A stretch of DNA of 64,000 nucleotides from Pedobacter caeni (GTDB lineage: Bacteria; Bacteroidota; Bacteroidia; Sphingobacteriales; Sphingobacteriaceae), in NCBI RefSeq assembly GCF_900129215.1, contig NZ_FQUQ01000001.1, forward strand, positions 1,364,001 through 1,428,000, written 5' to 3'. The position numbers were made by a program, and so were the translations under genes. The notes under the pieces are model-generated. The model was not told the origin of the DNA. It ran no database searches and saw only the letters and a program-made list of their open reading frames with translations. Every line of letters begins with the position of its first letter. Position 1 is the first letter of the stretch. This document shows positions 43,184-52,158 of this stretch, one piece after another.

Positions 43184-43783
43184 TTATAAAAATTCTAAGA
43201 TGATCAGTATGCTGAGATGAACACCATAGCCAGATTTAGAAAGATCCTGGCGGATAGATTTTAGGGCTACCGTAAGGGTATTGTAAACGGTATTGATGGA
43301 GATATTTAGTTTTATTGCGATTTCCAGGGGGCTCAACCCCTCCTCTCTGCTTAAAACGTATATAGTTCGCCGTTGATGAGGCAGCCGTTCAACAGCCTGG
43401 TTAACTATTGCTTTTATTTCGGCAATTTCTATGTGCTTTGGCGTCAATATTTGCGTTTCACTTTCCAGGGATGACTTCAATCTGTCGGCCTTTGTTTTGA
43501 TATGGAGCTCTTTTCTGATCAGCGTTAACGCTTCTGTACTCACCACCTTATAAATCCAGGCCTGGAAATTTTCTATTTCCATTAACCTGTCCCTATTGAG
43601 CCATACCCTTAAGAATGCTTCCTGTAAAATATCTAAAGTTGACTCTTCCTGACCCCGAACGGTTTTTAGCAGAAATTTGTGTAATTTTTGATAATAAAGG
43701 GTATATAAAACTTCAAATGCTTTTTCATTTCCATCTGCAACTGCACGAATAAGATCTGATTCGATGATTTTCACTTTGGTCAT
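43184..43783 (-). CDS. ECF-type RNA polymerase sigma factor
   Basis: Extracytoplasmic-function sigma-70 factor of 199 residues. Region 2 has AFEVLYTLYYQKLHKFLLKTVRG and EAFLRVWLNRDRLMEIENFQAWIYKV. Region 4 has the HTH in LPHQRRTIYVLSREEGLSPLEIAIKLNISINTVYNTLTVALKSI. It is the first gene of the sigma-FecR-SusC-SusD locus and should drive the SusC/D genes when the FecR protein signals. The Bacteroidetes-type FecI-like subgroup. Confidence 0.95.
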   Translation of the reverse strand: MTKVKIIESDLIRAVADGNEKAFEVLYTLYYQKLHKFLLKTVRGQEESTLDILQEAFLRVWLNRDRLMEIENFQAWIYKVVSTEALTLIRKELHIKTKADRLKSSLESETQILTPKHIEIAEIKAIVNQAVERLPHQRRTIYVLSREEGLSPLEIAIKLNISINTVYNTLTVALKSIRQDLSKSGYGVHLSILIILEFL

Positions 43784-43990
43784 TGGAATAATACACCTTT
43801 TATCGGGGCAATATAGTCAAATTTCATGCAAAGGTAGCCACCGGGATTGCCAACAAGACCGATTACCTCACAAAGTAGCCTTTAAAATTATGGTGTAAAG
43901 CGTTGCCTTCTTTTCAGTTATCATGGTATGCAACCTTTTTCATAAAACCATCATCTATAGCTAAAACAAATGATGATGATAAAACTATCC

Positions 43991-45220
43991 ATGAAAAAAC
44001 TCCTTTTGGCAATTGGAATTTGCCTGATGGTAACTGTTGCTAATGCCCAGCAAGAGCAAACAGCAAGCGACTTCGAGGCCTATGCCGCAACGCTTACTAA
44101 AAACTTAAACGACTTAAATAATAAAAAAGATTATCAGGGCTTAATAACGGGTCTTGAAGCCTATGAAGCCAGGTATCAGCAATTGCCCGCATCGGTAAAA
44201 CCGAAATATGCGGGAAATATGCCAGACAATTACTACAATTTGGCCTGTTTTTATGCATTAGTCAACAATAAAGATAAAGCAATCTCCAATTTTGGAAGAG
44301 CCGCTGCTGCCGGATATTCCAATTATCAACACATGGCAACTGATCCGGACCTAAACCTCTTGCGGAATGATCCAAAATTTAAAGTTTTTGCTCAACAAAT
44401 AAGAGACCGGGGAGATTTTGGGTATATTCTTAAAAAAGCGGGCAAGTATCAGGTACAACCCGAACAAAAATCATCACCTTTTACCTATCAGAATGCTTCT
44501 GATTCAAACTTAATTGCTTTTCGCAAGCTATTTAATCTGGATTCTATTGCCGGAGCTGGTACTGAAATCAGCAAATTTAAAAATCTTTTAAATTGGGCGC
44601 ACAATGTGGTAAAGCATGATGGAAGTTCATCCAATCCACAAGCTCAAAATGCGATCGATCTTATCGCGATCGCCAAAAAGGAAAACAGAGGTTTTAATTG
44701 CAGGATGATGGCAACTATTCTTAAAGATGCTTATCAGGCGATGGGCTATTTTTCCCGCGTGGTGACCTGCATGCCAAAAGATACAGCAGATTCTGATTGC
44801 CATGTAATTAACGTGGTATGGTCTAAAGAAAAGAAAAAGTGGTTGTGGATGGACCCTACATTTAATGCTTACGTGAGCAATGACAAGGGCGAATTACTTA
44901 GCATTGAAGAAGTAAGAAGTAGCTTGATTGCCGAAAAACCATTGGTACTGAATGAAGATGCGAACTGGAATAATCAGATGAAACAAACAAAAGCAAATTA
45001 TCTGGACCATTACATGTCGAAAAATCTGTATTGGATTCAGGTATCGACAAAAAGCGAATGGAATCTGGAGACCAGCGCTGTAGAAAAAAAAGTGAGCTAC
45101 ATCAACCTATATCCCAGTCAGTATACCACGCTTAAAGGCTTAAAAGTTTCTTCTGGAAATCTGATCAAATATGCCACAAATGATCCGGCTTATTTCTGGC
45201 AAGCACCTGATAAATTATAA
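43991..45220 (+). CDS. Secreted transglutaminase-like protein with TPR-type N-terminal region
   Basis: Exported protein of 409 residues (signal KLLLAIGICLMVTVANAQ). An N-terminal helical part (about 60-140, YYNLACFYALVNNKDKAISNFGRAAAAGY) resembles TPR modules. The C-terminal domain is transglutaminase-like: Cys in RGFNCRMMATILKDAYQ, His in DCHVINVVW and Asp in WLWMDPTF form the papain-type triad. Such proteins often are peptidases or protein cross-linkers. An ATG at 43970 would add seven residues ahead of the signal. It is divergent from the sigma-factor gene. Substrate unknown. Confidence 0.8.
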   Translation: MKKLLLAIGICLMVTVANAQQEQTASDFEAYAATLTKNLNDLNNKKDYQGLITGLEAYEARYQQLPASVKPKYAGNMPDNYYNLACFYALVNNKDKAISNFGRAAAAGYSNYQHMATDPDLNLLRNDPKFKVFAQQIRDRGDFGYILKKAGKYQVQPEQKSSPFTYQNASDSNLIAFRKLFNLDSIAGAGTEISKFKNLLNWAHNVVKHDGSSSNPQAQNAIDLIAIAKKENRGFNCRMMATILKDAYQAMGYFSRVVTCMPKDTADSDCHVINVVWSKEKKKWLWMDPTFNAYVSNDKGELLSIEEVRSSLIAEKPLVLNEDANWNNQMKQTKANYLDHYMSKNLYWIQVSTKSEWNLETSAVEKKVSYINLYPSQYTTLKGLKVSSGNLIKYATNDPAYFWQAPDKL

Positions 45221-45324
45221 AAAGTGCCAGTTGCAATAACAGATGTATTATCATAGATTTGCCGCCCAAATGAACTAAGGACGCAGAGCGTCCTGAATAC
45301 TTTAAACAATTACAATAAACATAA

Positions 45325-45585
45325 ATGGAAGAAAACGATTTTGTATCCATCTGGTTGGAAGAAAACGGAAACCCCGCTATAGAGGAATTAACGCAACTAA
45401 ATCTGGACCTGGCCAGTAAAACTGTAAAAACCTTAGCCGACAAAGGCCTTTCAGAAAATGACCTTGCGATCTCCATGGACATCAATCCTGACGAGATCAA
45501 AAGGTGGTTGACGGGCAGGCATTCGTTCAGTATAAAGACCATAAAGGAAATCTCTGGCACCTTGGCAGATTATACTACAACATAG
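45325..45585 (+). CDS. XRE-family helix-turn-helix protein
   Basis: Small DNA-binding protein of 86 residues. The HTH is in ASKTVKTLADKGLSENDLAISMDINPDEIKRWLTGRHSFSIKTIKEISGTL, the layout of HigA-type antitoxins and other XRE proteins (GLxxxDLAxxxG, IxRWLxGxHxFSIxTI). No toxin gene of HigB type is adjacent, so it may be an orphan regulator or antitoxin remnant. Alone between a secreted transglutaminase-like gene and an NAD(P)-binding gene. Confidence 0.85.
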   Translation: MEENDFVSIWLEENGNPAIEELTQLNLDLASKTVKTLADKGLSENDLAISMDINPDEIKRWLTGRHSFSIKTIKEISGTLADYTTT

Positions 45586-45649
45586 CGACTTTTGGCTACA
45601 TTCGTCTTGTTCATTGTCCGGACTTTTGAATCAACAAAAAAGAACAAAT

Positions 45650-46555
45650 ATGAACATCGTACTCACAGGATCACTTGGGAACATTGGCAGGCTACTCACA
45701 GAAACGTTGGTAAGCAATGGCCATACTGTCACTGTTATCAGCAGCAATGCAAAACGTCAGAAAAACATTGAACTCCTTGGCGCAAAAGCCGCCATTGGCA
45801 ACTTACAGGATGTAGATTTCTTAGCAAAAATCTTCAAAGGTGCGGATATCGTTTACCTTATGGAAACAATGGAGGCTGCCGGTGATATGTTTGATAAATC
45901 GGTTGACTTTATCAGCGACATTACTAAAATCGGCAAAAATTACAAAGAGGCTGTAGAACGCTCCAGGGTACAGCAGCTGATCCACCTCAGCAGCATCGGC
46001 GCGCATACTGACACAGGAACCGGAATCATCCGTTTCCACCACAATGTAGAGACCATTCTTCGACAACTCCCGGCCAACATCGCGATCAAGTTCATTCGCC
46101 CGGTCAGCTTTTACATCAACTTGTTTTCTTCCATTCATAACATCAAGTCTAAAGGGGCAATCATTTCCAATTACGGTGGTGATGTCAAAGAGCCATGGGT
46201 CTCGCCAAAAGATATTGCGGCAGTCATTGCCGAAGAGGTGGACAAAGAATTTGAGGGCAAAACAATACGTTATGTTGCAAGTGATGAGGTTTCGCCAAAT
46301 GAGATTGCCAGTGCTTTGGGCGAAGCCATCGGCAAACCCGATTTGAAATGGCTGGTCATTCCAAGCCAACAGCTGCTGGATAACTGGCTAAGCATTGGCT
46401 TTAATGAACAGGTGGCTAAAGGCTTTGTTGAGCTGCAGGAAAGCCAGGGGAGCGGCAGGCTTTACGACGATTATCATCTGCACAAACCCTCACTAGGCAA
46501 AGTGAAGCTGAAAGATTTTGCCAAAGATTTTGCCGAAGCTTATGCAATGGAATAA
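45650..46555 (+). CDS. NmrA-like NAD(P)H-binding protein
   Basis: Rossmann-fold SDR/NmrA-type protein of 301 residues. MNIVLTGSLGNIGRLLTETLVSNG carries the GxxGxxG dinucleotide motif, followed by VTVISSNAKRQK with basic residues after strand 2 that suggest NADP. Middle motifs are DIVYLMETMEAAGD and VQQLIHLSSIGAH. It is the second such gene in the window (the first at 1000). The AraC gene 81 bases downstream on the same strand may be co-transcribed with it. ATG 45650 fits the Rossmann start; an upstream start would add only linker. Confidence 0.88.
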   Translation: MNIVLTGSLGNIGRLLTETLVSNGHTVTVISSNAKRQKNIELLGAKAAIGNLQDVDFLAKIFKGADIVYLMETMEAAGDMFDKSVDFISDITKIGKNYKEAVERSRVQQLIHLSSIGAHTDTGTGIIRFHHNVETILRQLPANIAIKFIRPVSFYINLFSSIHNIKSKGAIISNYGGDVKEPWVSPKDIAAVIAEEVDKEFEGKTIRYVASDEVSPNEIASALGEAIGKPDLKWLVIPSQQLLDNWLSIGFNEQVAKGFVELQESQGSGRLYDDYHLHKPSLGKVKLKDFAKDFAEAYAME

Positions 46556-46636
46556 AGGACTGGTGTAATTGTTCCATTAAACAGTATTTATTAATTTAGG
46601 ACAAAAGGTACTGCAAGAAGAGTAGCAGCTAAGCGC

Positions 46637-47557
46637 ATGAGAAAAATTAAAAAACTTAAGACGATTAAAGAGTTTCATCAAACCAGAAGTCTTAATCCGC
46701 CAGAGCATCCCTTAATCAGCATCGTGGATTATGCGGAGGTAAAGCTGCTACCAGAATACTTTGAATGCAAGTGGACTTTTGATTTTTATTTTATATCACT
46801 TAAGAAAAATATTGACGGCAAAGTAACGTACGGCCAGCAGTCTTATGATTTTGACGAAGGCGTTATGTTCTTTATTGCTCCGGGCCAGGTATTCGGTATA
46901 GAACAGATCACCGGTACACCAGCCAATAAATCCGGGTGGATGTTGCTCATCCACCCGGATTTTCTTTGGAATACCTCATTGGCTAAAGGCATAAAGAAAT
47001 ATGAATTTTTCAGCTATACGATCCATGAGGCGCTGTTTGTATCCAAAAAGGAAGAAGACATCCTGATGGGGATCATCAGTAACATTGAGCGGGAATACCA
47101 TGCTAACATTGACAAATTTAGTCAGGGGATTATTATTTCTCAGATAGAGACCCTGTTGAATTACTCAGAGCGTTTTTACAATCGCCAGTTTATTACCCGA
47201 AAACGGGCCGCTCACCAAATGCTGGATCAGCTGGAATTATTATTTGCAGATTATTTCAGTGATGATGTCCCCAGCAAAAAAGGCCTGCCTACGGTTCAAT
47301 ATTTTGCGGAAAGGTTACATCTGTCGCCGAAATATTTAAGCACTATGCTCAAAACGCTGACAGGGCAAACTGCTCAGCAGTTTATCCATGGGAATCTGAT
47401 AGAATTGGCCAAAGAGAAATTATCAGTCACCGACCTGAACGTAAGCGAAATAGCTTACAAATTGGGCTTTGAGTATTCCCAGTCCTTTAACAAACTATTC
47501 AAAAGTAAAACCTCCCTTACACCGCTGGAGTTCCGAAAGTCATTTGATCTGAACTGA
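46637..47557 (+). CDS. AraC family transcriptional regulator
   Basis: Regulator of 306 residues. The N-terminal part is a cupin-like sensor (SYDFDEGVMFFIAPGQVFGIEQ). The HTH domain (about 205-300) ends in LNVSEIAYKLGFEYSQSFNKLFKSKTSLTPLEFRK. It lies immediately downstream of the NmrA-like gene, an arrangement also found at 58-1914 with the partners convergent, suggesting that AraC/NmrA pairs work together (inference). Confidence 0.92.
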   Translation: MRKIKKLKTIKEFHQTRSLNPPEHPLISIVDYAEVKLLPEYFECKWTFDFYFISLKKNIDGKVTYGQQSYDFDEGVMFFIAPGQVFGIEQITGTPANKSGWMLLIHPDFLWNTSLAKGIKKYEFFSYTIHEALFVSKKEEDILMGIISNIEREYHANIDKFSQGIIISQIETLLNYSERFYNRQFITRKRAAHQMLDQLELLFADYFSDDVPSKKGLPTVQYFAERLHLSPKYLSTMLKTLTGQTAQQFIHGNLIELAKEKLSVTDLNVSEIAYKLGFEYSQSFNKLFKSKTSLTPLEFRKSFDLN

Positions 47558-47625
47558 AACAATACCTGGAAGCCAGACAAGAGCCATTTCCACTATACAC
47601 AAAAAACAAAATAAAGCATTATCAT

Positions 47626-47787
47626 CTATCTATCGACAAAGGTTGCCACCTCCTTGTCTGTCTTCAATTCTACCCTATCGATTAGCTGTTCAGCAAAGGC
47701 TTCATCTATGCTGGTCAGTAGCAACAGATACCTCGGCTCCTATCCATAGGCCAAAATCGCTGAAGAAATAGCTCCGGAAGCTTGATG
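47626..47787 (-). pseudogene. Remnant of an unrecognised gene with an in-frame stop
   Basis: In this 341-base gap the minus strand has a coherent reading frame: HQASGAISSAILAYG, a TAG at 47740-47742, then EPRYLLLLTSIDEAFAEQL continuing to TKEVATFVDR-like text and a second TAG at 47626-47628. Both halves are in one frame, so a single point mutation may have broken a longer gene whose 5' part is lost. I do not recognise the family. The rest of the gap is AT-rich and holds the promoter of the PqiA-like genes. Confidence 0.35.
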
Positions 47788-47898
47788 TTATTAATTTAAT
47801 TAACGTGAATTTAAAACAATTGCCAATTCGGCTTTGTTGAATACAACTAATTGCTCACCGATTAGATTATAGAAAAACAACAGCTCATCAGACTGCCG

Positions 47899-49218
47899 AT
47901 GCATGAAATTAAAACCTTCGGGAACAAAACGATCCTTTCAAAACTCCTGCTGATTTTTGGTCTTGCAGTTTTATTATGTGCTGAAGGGTATTTTGGTTAC
48001 CAGTTACACCAGCTTTCGGAACAGCAGGAAGAGATCAAAGAAGACTATTCCAATATCAACAACATTAGCTCAGGACTGTTCTCTGTGGAGCAATGGCGGG
48101 ATAAAGTAGCTGCGATTGCAAGTCATCAAATCCGTGATTTCACGCTTAGCGCAAAACAAAAGAAAGAACTTCAGAAGGAGGTTGAGCAAATCATCATCGC
48201 ATTGATTGATAAGGCGGAAGCGCTGATCAACAAACCCAAAAAGACCCTCGATGGTAAAATCAAGAAGTTTATCGTTAAAAATTTCGTAGATACGGATGAC
48301 TTCAGAAAAAAGGCTCCTTCTTTTGCCAAAGAAATCATTGCCAAAGTTTATAATCCCAGGAATAAAAAGGAGCTCAGCAAAATGGCAATGTCCAAGTTTG
48401 ATGCGCTGGAACGTGCGGAATACCTGGACAGTACGGTAGCTGCAACAAAGGCTGCCTCTGAAAAAATCTATCTCAAATATAAGGCATCTTCGAATGAGGA
48501 ATTAAATACGAAACTGACTTCCTCATTGTCGCGCATCAGGACTTTAACCTACAATTACTCCTTCGCCATGTTGGGTTGTATCGTCATCGTTTTATCGTTA
48601 TGGTGGATATTAAGGAAACGGATTGATTTGCATGCGCCTCTTTTTATCATGTCATTGATGTTCGCATTCATTTTGCTTTTTATAGGTTTAACGGCCTCTA
48701 TGATAGAGGTCGATGCACGCATCAAAGCACTCGATTTTGTGCTGCTGGGTGAACATGTGGTTTTTGAGAACCAGGTATTGTTCTTTCAGAGTAAAAGTAT
48801 CCTGGACGTGGTGAGTGTATTGATTAAGCAATCAGCTATGGATTCGGTCCTGGTGGGGATTTTGATATTGATTTTCAGCATCCTCTTCCCTATCATGAAG
48901 CTGAGCGCTACCGGCATCCACCTCCTGAGTAAAAAGAAAATTGCCAGGAACAGGATCATCCGGTATTTTGCCTTCCAGTCGGGCAAGTGGAGCATGGCAG
49001 ATGTCATCGTGATCGCAATACTGATGGTTTACATCGGTTTAAACGGATTATTAGATAGCCAGTTGAAGAGCCTGAATATAAAAAGCGATGATTTAAATGT
49101 CATCACCACCAACAATACTGCACTCCAGCCAGGATTTATCATATTCATCAGTTTTGTATTATATGGCCTGATTTTGTCGACCATCTTAAAATTCATTTCT
49201 CCTCATGAAAGCCACTAG
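47899..49218 (+). CDS. PqiA-domain inner-membrane protein, first of a tandem pair
   Basis: Membrane protein of 439 residues. One N-terminal helix (LLLIFGLAVLLCAEGYFGY) is followed by about 190 residues rich in charged heptads (helical, Lys/Glu). The C-terminal half has four to five helices with the paraquat-inducible protein A pattern: VLFFQSKSILDVVSVLI, ILFPIMKLSATGI, FQSGKWSMADVIVIAILM. PqiA proteins in Proteobacteria work with MCE proteins in lipid transport across the envelope. Here no MCE gene is adjacent. The gene overlaps the next paralogue by 14 bases. Confidence 0.78.
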   Translation: MHEIKTFGNKTILSKLLLIFGLAVLLCAEGYFGYQLHQLSEQQEEIKEDYSNINNISSGLFSVEQWRDKVAAIASHQIRDFTLSAKQKKELQKEVEQIIIALIDKAEALINKPKKTLDGKIKKFIVKNFVDTDDFRKKAPSFAKEIIAKVYNPRNKKELSKMAMSKFDALERAEYLDSTVAATKAASEKIYLKYKASSNEELNTKLTSSLSRIRTLTYNYSFAMLGCIVIVLSLWWILRKRIDLHAPLFIMSLMFAFILLFIGLTASMIEVDARIKALDFVLLGEHVVFENQVLFFQSKSILDVVSVLIKQSAMDSVLVGILILIFSILFPIMKLSATGIHLLSKKKIARNRIIRYFAFQSGKWSMADVIVIAILMVYIGLNGLLDSQLKSLNIKSDDLNVITTNNTALQPGFIIFISFVLYGLILSTILKFISPHESH

Positions 49219-50539
49219 AAAGATAGTCCTTCCCAACATTTTACTTCTGGTTGGCCTGAGTCTGCTGCTTTGCGGAGAGACTTGGTTTGGATACCGTATT
49301 ACTACGCTTTCCAGTCAGCAGGAAGAAATCAAAGCCGATTACAGCGCCTCCAACAACATCACCTTCGGCATCTTATCTGTAGACCAATGGCGTGAGAAAA
49401 TGGCCGATGTGGTGGAGGGAAAGGTGAATGAGTTTAACATGACGGCTCTGCAAAAAAAAGAGCTTCAGAAAAAGGTAGAGAAACAATTAAACCATCTCGT
49501 TGACAAGGCCGTAGGTGAAGCAAACAAACCACAGAAAGGCATTGGCGGTAAGCTCAAAAAACTGGCTTTCAATGCCTTGGTTGATGCCGAGGAAATCCAG
49601 GCCGAGGTACCCGCTTTTGCCGCTACCATCGTGAACAGGATCAATAAACCAGCAAGCAAGAAAAGGCTCAAAAACATCATCACAAGCAAAGTTAACCAGC
49701 TGGAGAAGGAAACTTTCGACAATACTGAACCCGCCAGTGTTACGGTAAAAAGACACGTTTATAAAAAATACCATGTCAACAATTCTGTGGCTTTTGAGAA
49801 AACCATCAATTCGCAGCTTACCAACATACAATCAGCCATGTATAAGTATACTTACGCTATGATTGGTTGTGTGCTGCTGGCCCTTTGCCTCTGGTTTTTA
49901 CTTAGAAAACAAGTACGTCTTCATACCACGTTATATATCCTCTCTCTTTTATTCGCCTTTGTGCTCTTATTGGTTGGCATCACAGCTACGATTATAGAAG
50001 TTGATGCCCGGATTCAGTCATTGAGCTTTACACTGCTCAGCGAAAAGTTAGCTTTTACCAACCAGGTGTTATTTTTTCAAAGTAAGAGCATCACCGGGGT
50101 AGTTACATCATTAGTTGAACAGCCTAAACCGGATGCCGTACTGGTGGGCATCCTCATCCTGCTTTTCGTAATCATTCTGCCTGTGCTCCGAATGATTGGC
50201 AAAGGTATTCTGATATGGGGCAGGGATAAATACGCCGAAAATAAACTGATCAGGTTTTTAGCCTTGGATTTAGGCAAATGGGACATGGCAGATGTCATGG
50301 TTGTTGGTATTGGGATGACTTATATTGGCTTAAACGGAATCTTACAAAGTCAGCTTTCAGACCTGAATATTCAAGAGGAATTGCTTTCTACGGTAACACA
50401 AAATAATACCTCATTACAACCAGGCTATTATATTTTTGTAACTTATGTGGTCTATGCCTCGGTATTGTCAATGATCTTAAAGCGCATCAACCCATTAAAA
50501 AACAATAAAAATGGAAGCCAGGATACAAACACTATATGA
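49205..50539 (+). CDS. PqiA-domain inner-membrane protein, second of a tandem pair
   Basis: Paralogue of the preceding gene, 444 residues, with the same layout: N-terminal helix, the shared SQQEEIKADYSASNNITFGILSVDQWREKM segment, a long charged helical region, and a C-terminal PqiA-like domain (VLFFQSKSITGVVTSLV, LDLGKWDMADVMVVGIGM, NNTSLQPGYYIFVTYVVYASVLSMIL). Start overlaps the previous stop, so the two are translationally coupled and may form a heteromer. The next gene, an AraC regulator, begins within its last 29 bases. Confidence 0.78.
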   Translation: MKATRKIVLPNILLLVGLSLLLCGETWFGYRITTLSSQQEEIKADYSASNNITFGILSVDQWREKMADVVEGKVNEFNMTALQKKELQKKVEKQLNHLVDKAVGEANKPQKGIGGKLKKLAFNALVDAEEIQAEVPAFAATIVNRINKPASKKRLKNIITSKVNQLEKETFDNTEPASVTVKRHVYKKYHVNNSVAFEKTINSQLTNIQSAMYKYTYAMIGCVLLALCLWFLLRKQVRLHTTLYILSLLFAFVLLLVGITATIIEVDARIQSLSFTLLSEKLAFTNQVLFFQSKSITGVVTSLVEQPKPDAVLVGILILLFVIILPVLRMIGKGILIWGRDKYAENKLIRFLALDLGKWDMADVMVVGIGMTYIGLNGILQSQLSDLNIQEELLSTVTQNNTSLQPGYYIFVTYVVYASVLSMILKRINPLKNNKNGSQDTNTI

Positions 50540-51350
50540 TTCAGAAATTTGTGTCGTGCATAATTTTCTATGCCGTTGCGTGAATTGTACGGTCTCTGAT
50601 AAAGAACATCAGGACAATTTTGTGATCGCTTACATAAGAACCGGAAATTTCCAATTCAAGGTATTTAGAAATAATCTGGATGCTTACCATGGTTTTTTCC
50701 TGATCAATAAGCCTGGATATGAATACAGGGTTGGCCATGATCATAAGTTTCCCGACGAATGTACCATCTTTACGATTTCAGAACATAGCTTAGCACAATT
50801 GAAGGAACAAGTTGGTGCACTGTCCTGGTTTTTCGGCAATCCGGATATTCAATCTGTTTTAGTTAAGGCAACCCCTGAAACAGAATACCTGCATCACTGC
50901 ATATTTCAACTTTTACAAACCGCCCGTTTACCCAGGCTCTGGGTTGAAACGCTGATGACGGAGCTTTTTGTTCAGGTACTTTTAACGCATGAAAAACCAG
51001 CACTGCCTCCCTTGCTAACCGTTAAACAAAAAAAGAACTACCTGCCAACTATTGAAACGGTTAAGCAATTCATAAATGAAAATTTTACTGCAGATCTTTC
51101 TTTGTCAGAACTTGCAGAATTGGGTTACCTCAGCCCTTTCCATTTTAACCGCCTCTTTAAACAGATCACTACAGTTTCCCCCTACCAATATTTACTGCGC
51201 GTGCGTTTAAAACATGCCCATCTTCAACTTTGCAACACTTCGACCCCCGTTTCGGACATCGCTTTCCTGGCAGGATTTAACAGTTTGGTCCATTTTTCTG
51301 CAGCATACAAGAAAATGTACGGGATGCCCCCCTCTTCTGCCCGAAAGTAA
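50511..51350 (+). CDS. AraC family transcriptional regulator
   Basis: Regulator of 279 residues. The N-terminal sensor lacks a strong cupin signature but keeps IAYIRTGNFQFKVFRNNLDAYHGFFLINKPGYEYRVGHDH. The HTH domain (about 185-278) has LSLSELAELGYLSPFHFNRLFKQITTVSPYQYLLRVRLKHA, then DIAFLAGFNSLVHFSAAYKKMYGMPPSSARK. It overlaps the PqiA-like gene by 29 bases in another frame. The start codon is the first ATG and no better one is visible. A DinB gene follows, a common AraC-DinB arrangement. Confidence 0.88.
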   Translation: MEARIQTLYDSEICVVHNFLCRCVNCTVSDKEHQDNFVIAYIRTGNFQFKVFRNNLDAYHGFFLINKPGYEYRVGHDHKFPDECTIFTISEHSLAQLKEQVGALSWFFGNPDIQSVLVKATPETEYLHHCIFQLLQTARLPRLWVETLMTELFVQVLLTHEKPALPPLLTVKQKKNYLPTIETVKQFINENFTADLSLSELAELGYLSPFHFNRLFKQITTVSPYQYLLRVRLKHAHLQLCNTSTPVSDIAFLAGFNSLVHFSAAYKKMYGMPPSSARK

Positions 51351-51419
51351 AAAGCGCAATTTTCCTTAAATCTTATCCAAACCCAGAGACTAGCTTTGTT
51401 TTCACAAAAAATACATTTT

Positions 51420-51757
51420 ATGAAAACTCAATTATTATCAAGACTGGAACAGGCTAAAAACTACACTTTGAGTGTCGCGGAAATGATGCCTGAAGCGCTG
51501 TATCATTTTAAACCGGCAGATCCCATCTGGAATTTCAAGGAACTCATGCACCATATCGGGTATGGCTTACATTGGTATGGAGACAATTACCTTAAAAAGA
51601 AAGACACCGCATGGATGCCTCCCCTTCCAACAGAAGACAAAACTGAAACTATGGCTTATCTGGATGCCGCATTTGACGCTTTACAGGTAGACATCGCGCA
51701 CAAGCAACAGTTTATCTGCGTTGCAACGGAATTGTACCACCCGAATATATCTATTAA
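51420..51757 (+). pseudogene. DinB family gene with internal deletion and frameshift
   Basis: From ATG 51420 the frame reads a good DinB helix bundle (MKTQLLSRLEQAKNYTLSVAEMM, then WNFKELMHHIGYGLHWYGDNYLK). After codon 90 or so it loses the family pattern and would end at 51779 with unrelated residues. In the +2 frame at 51689-51757 the missing DinB C-terminus is plain: RHRAQATVYLRCNGIVPPEYIY and a stop. The metal-site HHRAQ-like motif and the last helix are therefore intact but out of frame, and about 30 codons before them are lost. The gene is decayed. Confidence 0.8.
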
Positions 51758-51780
51758 TCATTTAACCAAACTCAATTAAT

Positions 51781-52095
51781 ATGGCAGTGTATTATATAAA
51801 CAGCTACGATATTATAGACACAGAACTATACCAGGAATACGGCCCGAAAGTATATCCGATACTGTTGCGGTATGGCGCAGAAGTTTTAGCCTCAGATACC
51901 ACTCCAATAGTTCTGGAGGGCCAGGCCAGAAAGATGAATGCAATTGTAAAATTCCCATCAGAAGAAGCGGCTCTAAATTGCTATAATGATGAAGAATACC
52001 AGGCTGTAAAGGCAATCAGAATAAATTCAACCGCCAATTGCACAATGGTTTTGGTCAGAGAATTTAGTATAAACCTACCGAATGCAAATGAGTAG
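51781..52095 (+). CDS. DUF1330 domain protein
   Basis: Small protein of 104 residues with the DUF1330 dimeric alpha+beta barrel pattern: YYINSYDIIDTELYQEYGPKVYPILLRYGAEVLAS, then PIVLEGQARKMNAIVKFPSEEAALNCYNDEEYQAVKAIR. Function of the family is not established. It starts one base after the stop of the read-through DinB frame and is probably on the same transcript as the AraC gene. Confidence 0.88.
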   Translation: MAVYYINSYDIIDTELYQEYGPKVYPILLRYGAEVLASDTTPIVLEGQARKMNAIVKFPSEEAALNCYNDEEYQAVKAIRINSTANCTMVLVREFSINLPNANE

Positions 52096-52158
52096 GAATT
52101 GAGTCAGTTCATCGTATCTTGCGGTTAATATAGCGTACCTTACCCGAAACCACCAATT

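Noticed and set aside
45325..45585. Toxin-antitoxin pair with the XRE protein as antitoxin
   Set aside because: No toxin-like gene lies on either side; the neighbours are a secreted transglutaminase-like protein and an NmrA-like enzyme.
45821..46369. 182-codon minus-strand frame
   Set aside because: It is antisense to the NmrA-like gene, whose Rossmann motif and codon pattern are clear; the antisense translation shows no domain.
46932..46962. Hairpin GGGTGGATG...CATCCACCC
   Set aside because: It lies inside the AraC coding sequence and is explained by the codons there; no sign of a regulatory role.
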